DNA of 64,000 bases from JACVRW01 sp963827065 (GTDB lineage: Bacteria; Actinomycetota; Thermoleophilia; Solirubrobacterales; Thermoleophilaceae). Location: positions 1-64,000 of the forward strand of contig CAWGZM010000014.1 in NCBI GenBank assembly GCA_963827065.1. The letters are read 5' to 3'. The position numbers and the translations under genes are program-made. This document shows positions 61,966-64,000 of the stretch, in pieces. Under the pieces are notes generated by a model, which was given only the letters and a program-made list of their open reading frames with translations, was not told the DNA's origin and did no database searches. Every line of letters starts with the position of its first letter. Position 1 is the stretch's first letter.

Positions 61966-62644
61966 GCGCGGAGGGGGCCGGAACCCCGCCGCCGGGCGCG
62001 GGGCCCGAGGGCGGTGTCGGCGTCGTAGGCGGCGTAGGCGGCGTGGCCGACGTGGTGAGCGCGGCCCGGATGAGTCGCGCCAGCGCCCGTGCTCCCTTGG
62101 CCGTCAGGTGCAGGCCGTCGCTGTAGAACCAGTCGCTTTGGCCCGCGCTCTGAGCGACCCAGTCGACAACGCGCACGCGGTTCGGCCAACGCCTCCCCGC
62201 CTCGCGCATCGCCGCCTGGTCCGAGCTCCGCACGCCGCCCACCTCCCGCGGCGTGACGAGCCCCAGCACGCGCTCGCGCCCCACGATCCTGAGCGCCTGG
62301 CGGATCTGGTCGAGCGTGACTGTCCAGTTCGTGCCGAGGCCGATCACCACGAAGCGCGGCAGCGAGCGCGCCCGGGCGCGCAGCACGCCGATGCCCTCGC
62401 TCATCTGGCGGCAGCCGCGCACGTCGACCTCGAAGCCGCGCTGACGGAGCGGGTCGACAGCGCCGAGCATGATCGAATCGCCGATCGCGAGCGGCGGCGG
62501 GCGGAACGGCGAGTCGCCGCTCGGCTGATAGTGGACCACCCCGCCGCAGGCCGCCTGCGCGCTGGGAGCGAGCACGACCACGGCGGCCAGCGCCCCTAGT
62601 ATCGCCCCGGTTCGCAGTGGTTTTCCCCTCTTACGAGTTCGCAT
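61928..62644 (-). CDS. exported SGNH/GDSL-type hydrolase
   Basis: A 238-residue protein with an N-terminal membrane/signal segment (TGAILGALAAVVVLAPSAQA), then AIGDSIMLGAVD, a GLGTNWTV block (usual GTND position) and DGLHLTAKG with the catalytic His. A Pro/Thr-rich tail follows. It is a second small SGNH enzyme of the O-acetylation cluster. ATG 62644 is preceded by GGGAAGAAG; upstream in-frame extension is weakly supported. Its 5' end overlaps that of the divergent MBOAT gene by 28 bases. Confidence 0.85.
   Translation of the reverse strand: MRTRKRGKPLRTGAILGALAAVVVLAPSAQAACGGVVHYQPSGDSPFRPPPLAIGDSIMLGAVDPLRQRGFEVDVRGCRQMSEGIGVLRARARSLPRFVVIGLGTNWTVTLDQIRQALRIVGRERVLGLVTPREVGGVRSSDQAAMREAGRRWPNRVRVVDWVAQSAGQSDWFYSDGLHLTAKGARALARLIRAALTTSATPPTPPTTPTPPSGPAPGGGVPAPSALSAGSAHAAASG
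62597..62602 (+). promoter_or_regulatory. possible -10 element of the MBOAT gene
   Basis: TAGTAT, 14 nt before the GTG start of the MBOAT gene. It lies inside the divergent SGNH gene. Confidence 0.4.
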
Positions 62645-64000
62645 TCTTCTTCCCGATCGTGCTCGCGCTCTCGTGGGCGCTGATGCCACACCCGCGTGTC
62701 TGGAAGCCGTTCATTCTCGCTTCGAGCTACGTGTTCTACGCGGCGGCGAGCCCACGCTACGCACTCCTCCTCGGCGGCGTCACGCTCGCGAACCAGTTCG
62801 GTGCCGTCATGGTCGCGCGCACGGAGGCGGAGAACCGCCGCCGGCTGATCATGACCGCGACCGTGGCCGTGGACCTGGGTGTCCTCGGACTGTTCAAGTA
62901 CTACGGCTTCTTCGCAGGGGAAATCGGCTCCTTCCTCGATTCGCTCGGCCTCGGCATGCCCCTGCCCCTGCTCACGCTGGCCCTACCCATCGGCCTGTCG
63001 TTCATCACGTTCCAGGCGATCTCGTACGTCGTCGACGTCAAGCGTGGCCTGCTCACGCCGGCCTCGACGCTCGACTTCGCCCTCTACCTGTCCTTTTTCC
63101 CGCACGTTGTCGCCGGCCCGATCGTGCGCGCGCGCGAGTTCATCCCGCAGCTCGCCAGCCCGCGCAACCCGCGCGACGTGGCCGTCGGCGCCGGCGTAGT
63201 CCTGATCGCGATCGGCCTGATCAAGAAGGTGGCACTCGCCGACTACCTCGCGCGCGAGGTCGTGGACCCGGTCTTCGGCGTGCCCGAGGCCTATGCCGCG
63301 CCCGACGTGGCGCTCGCCGCCTATGCGTATGCGGCGCAGATCTACTGCGACTTCTCGGGCTACACGGACATCGCCATCGGGGTGGCGCTGCTGATGGGGT
63401 TCGTGTTCCCGCAGAACTTCAACTGCCCGTACCGCGCGCTGAGCTTCCGCGACTTCTGGCGCCGCTGGCACATGACGCTGTCGCGCTTCCTGCGCGACTT
63501 CCTCTACATCCCGCTGGGCGGCAACCGCCACGGCAAGCTGCAGACCTATCGCAACCTGATGATCACGATGGTGCTCGGCGGGCTCTGGCACGGCGCCGCC
63601 TGGGGCTTCGTGCTCTGGGGGACCCTGCACGGTACGGCGCTCGTGGTCGAGCACGCGCTGCGCGACCGCGGGGTGCGCCGGCCGCCCGCCTGGCTCGCCT
63701 GGCTGATCGTCTTCAACGTCGTCGTCTTCGGCTGGATCCTGTTCCGGGCCGAGAGCCTCGAGCTGGCCGCGACCTTCATCGGGCAGCTCTTCGACCCCGG
63801 CCCCGCGACGCTCTGGGCGCCCGTGACGGTCGCGGCGATCGCGATCGTGGTCGGCTTCCAGCTGCTTCCGCCCGACCCGCTCGAGCGCCTGCGCATCCGG
63901 CTCGCCGGCCTGCCCGCGCCCGCGCTCGGCACAGGGCTCGCGGTGGTGGTGGCGCTCGTCGGCGCTACGGTCCCGAGCCAGGGCGTGCCCCCGTTCATCT
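62617..64000 (+). CDS. MBOAT-family O-acyltransferase, 3' end outside window
   Basis: The frame is open from GTG 62617 to the window edge (461 codons). It begins VVFPSYEFAFFFPIVLALSW, like AlgI/DltB-type membrane-bound O-acyltransferases. FPHVVAGPIVRAREFIPQL, FSGYTDIAIGVALLMGF, DFWRRWHMTLSRFLRDFLY and the catalytic histidine in GGLWHGAAWGF are all present. At least nine hydrophobic helices are visible. It would pass acetyl groups from cytoplasmic acetyl-CoA to an outer glycan, together with the SGNH proteins beside it. The C-terminus is missing. Confidence 0.93.
   Translation, partial: MVFPSYEFAFFFPIVLALSWALMPHPRVWKPFILASSYVFYAAASPRYALLLGGVTLANQFGAVMVARTEAENRRRLIMTATVAVDLGVLGLFKYYGFFAGEIGSFLDSLGLGMPLPLLTLALPIGLSFITFQAISYVVDVKRGLLTPASTLDFALYLSFFPHVVAGPIVRAREFIPQLASPRNPRDVAVGAGVVLIAIGLIKKVALADYLAREVVDPVFGVPEAYAAPDVALAAYAYAAQIYCDFSGYTDIAIGVALLMGFVFPQNFNCPYRALSFRDFWRRWHMTLSRFLRDFLYIPLGGNRHGKLQTYRNLMITMVLGGLWHGAAWGFVLWGTLHGTALVVEHALRDRGVRRPPAWLAWLIVFNVVVFGWILFRAESLELAATFIGQLFDPGPATLWAPVTVAAIAIVVGFQLLPPDPLERLRIRLAGLPAPALGTGLAVVVALVGATVPSQGVPPFI

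Noticed and set aside
1..64000. tRNA, rRNA, CRISPR or prophage content
   Set aside because: I saw no cloverleaf-like sequence, no regularly spaced repeats and no phage or integrase genes. A covariance-model search would be needed to exclude small RNAs.

Overview
The window is very GC-rich (about 70% by eye), gene-dense DNA from a high-GC Gram-positive bacterium. Pointers to Actinobacteria are polyprenol monophosphomannose synthase, a metalloprotease of the F420-associated type, Ku with a split LigD, a 7Fe ferredoxin, PAC2 and CU044_5270-type proteins. The gene mix and promoter style resemble Thermoleophilia/Solirubrobacterales, but that placement is my inference. I see no rRNA, tRNA, CRISPR array, prophage or intact insertion sequence. 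This is mostly a housekeeping chromosomal segment.

Layout. 1-7.5 kb: end of a DUF4349 protein, a pseudouridine catabolism pair (psuG-psuK), a methyltransferase, threonine deaminase divergent from a Crp/Fnr regulator, pcm, an ASCH protein, and an ECF sigma factor with its membrane partner. 7.5-11.3 kb: groES-groEL under two tandem CIRCE operators, a strong terminator, an MFS exporter. 11.3-17.5 kb: an O-methyltransferase/SDR/acetolactate decarboxylase operon, a diguanylate cyclase, ferredoxin, Mrp, and a basic histone-like helical protein. 17.5-25.3 kb: NHEJ genes (ligase-phosphoesterase, Ku, polymerase) with a metalloprotease, then HAD, CAP, topoisomerase IB and inositol phosphatase genes. 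25.3-38.3 kb: a frameshifted UvrD helicase-nuclease, PAC2, a YhaM-like RNase, a 932-residue PAS/coiled-coil/PAS protein, an amidohydrolase, DUF2294 with a sigma-70 factor, a STAS protein, two half-size TauE/SafE proteins and otsB. 38.3-50.5 kb: PolX, Ppm-type glycosyltransferase, thioredoxin, alcohol dehydrogenase, nitronate monooxygenase, an IleS2-type isoleucyl-tRNA synthetase with a swapped HIGH motif, MarR, GNAT, a MerR/B12-like regulator and a zinc-ribbon protein. 50.5-59.4 kb: fumC, an M23 endopeptidase, a CoA-transferase-GNAT fusion, an aldehyde dehydrogenase overlapping a ThDP enzyme, and a pseudo-hydrolase/cyclase fusion. 59.4-64 kb: SpoIID-like protein and an SGNH/SGNH/MBOAT set for surface O-acylation, cut by the window end.

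The strongest patterns not explained by gene calls are these. (i) Promoters of the form TANNNT lie 6-11 nt before start codons (about 20 cases), suggesting mostly leaderless mRNAs. In four divergent pairs a single symmetric -10 element seems to serve both genes. (ii) A 25-nt repeat occurs once as the 3' end of a methyltransferase gene and once as a long perfect palindrome filling the gap between two convergent genes. (iii) The IleS active-site signature reads GSHH. (iv) A ThDP enzyme, semialdehyde dehydrogenase, CoA-transferase and fumarase lie close together and could form a variant TCA segment. (v) The hydrolase half of the cyclase fusion lacks its nucleophile and apparently its histidine. 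(vi) The PAS protein carries a run of 14-residue repeats. Starts were chosen from domain boundaries, Shine-Dalgarno sites and -10 spacing; several are GTG or TTG.
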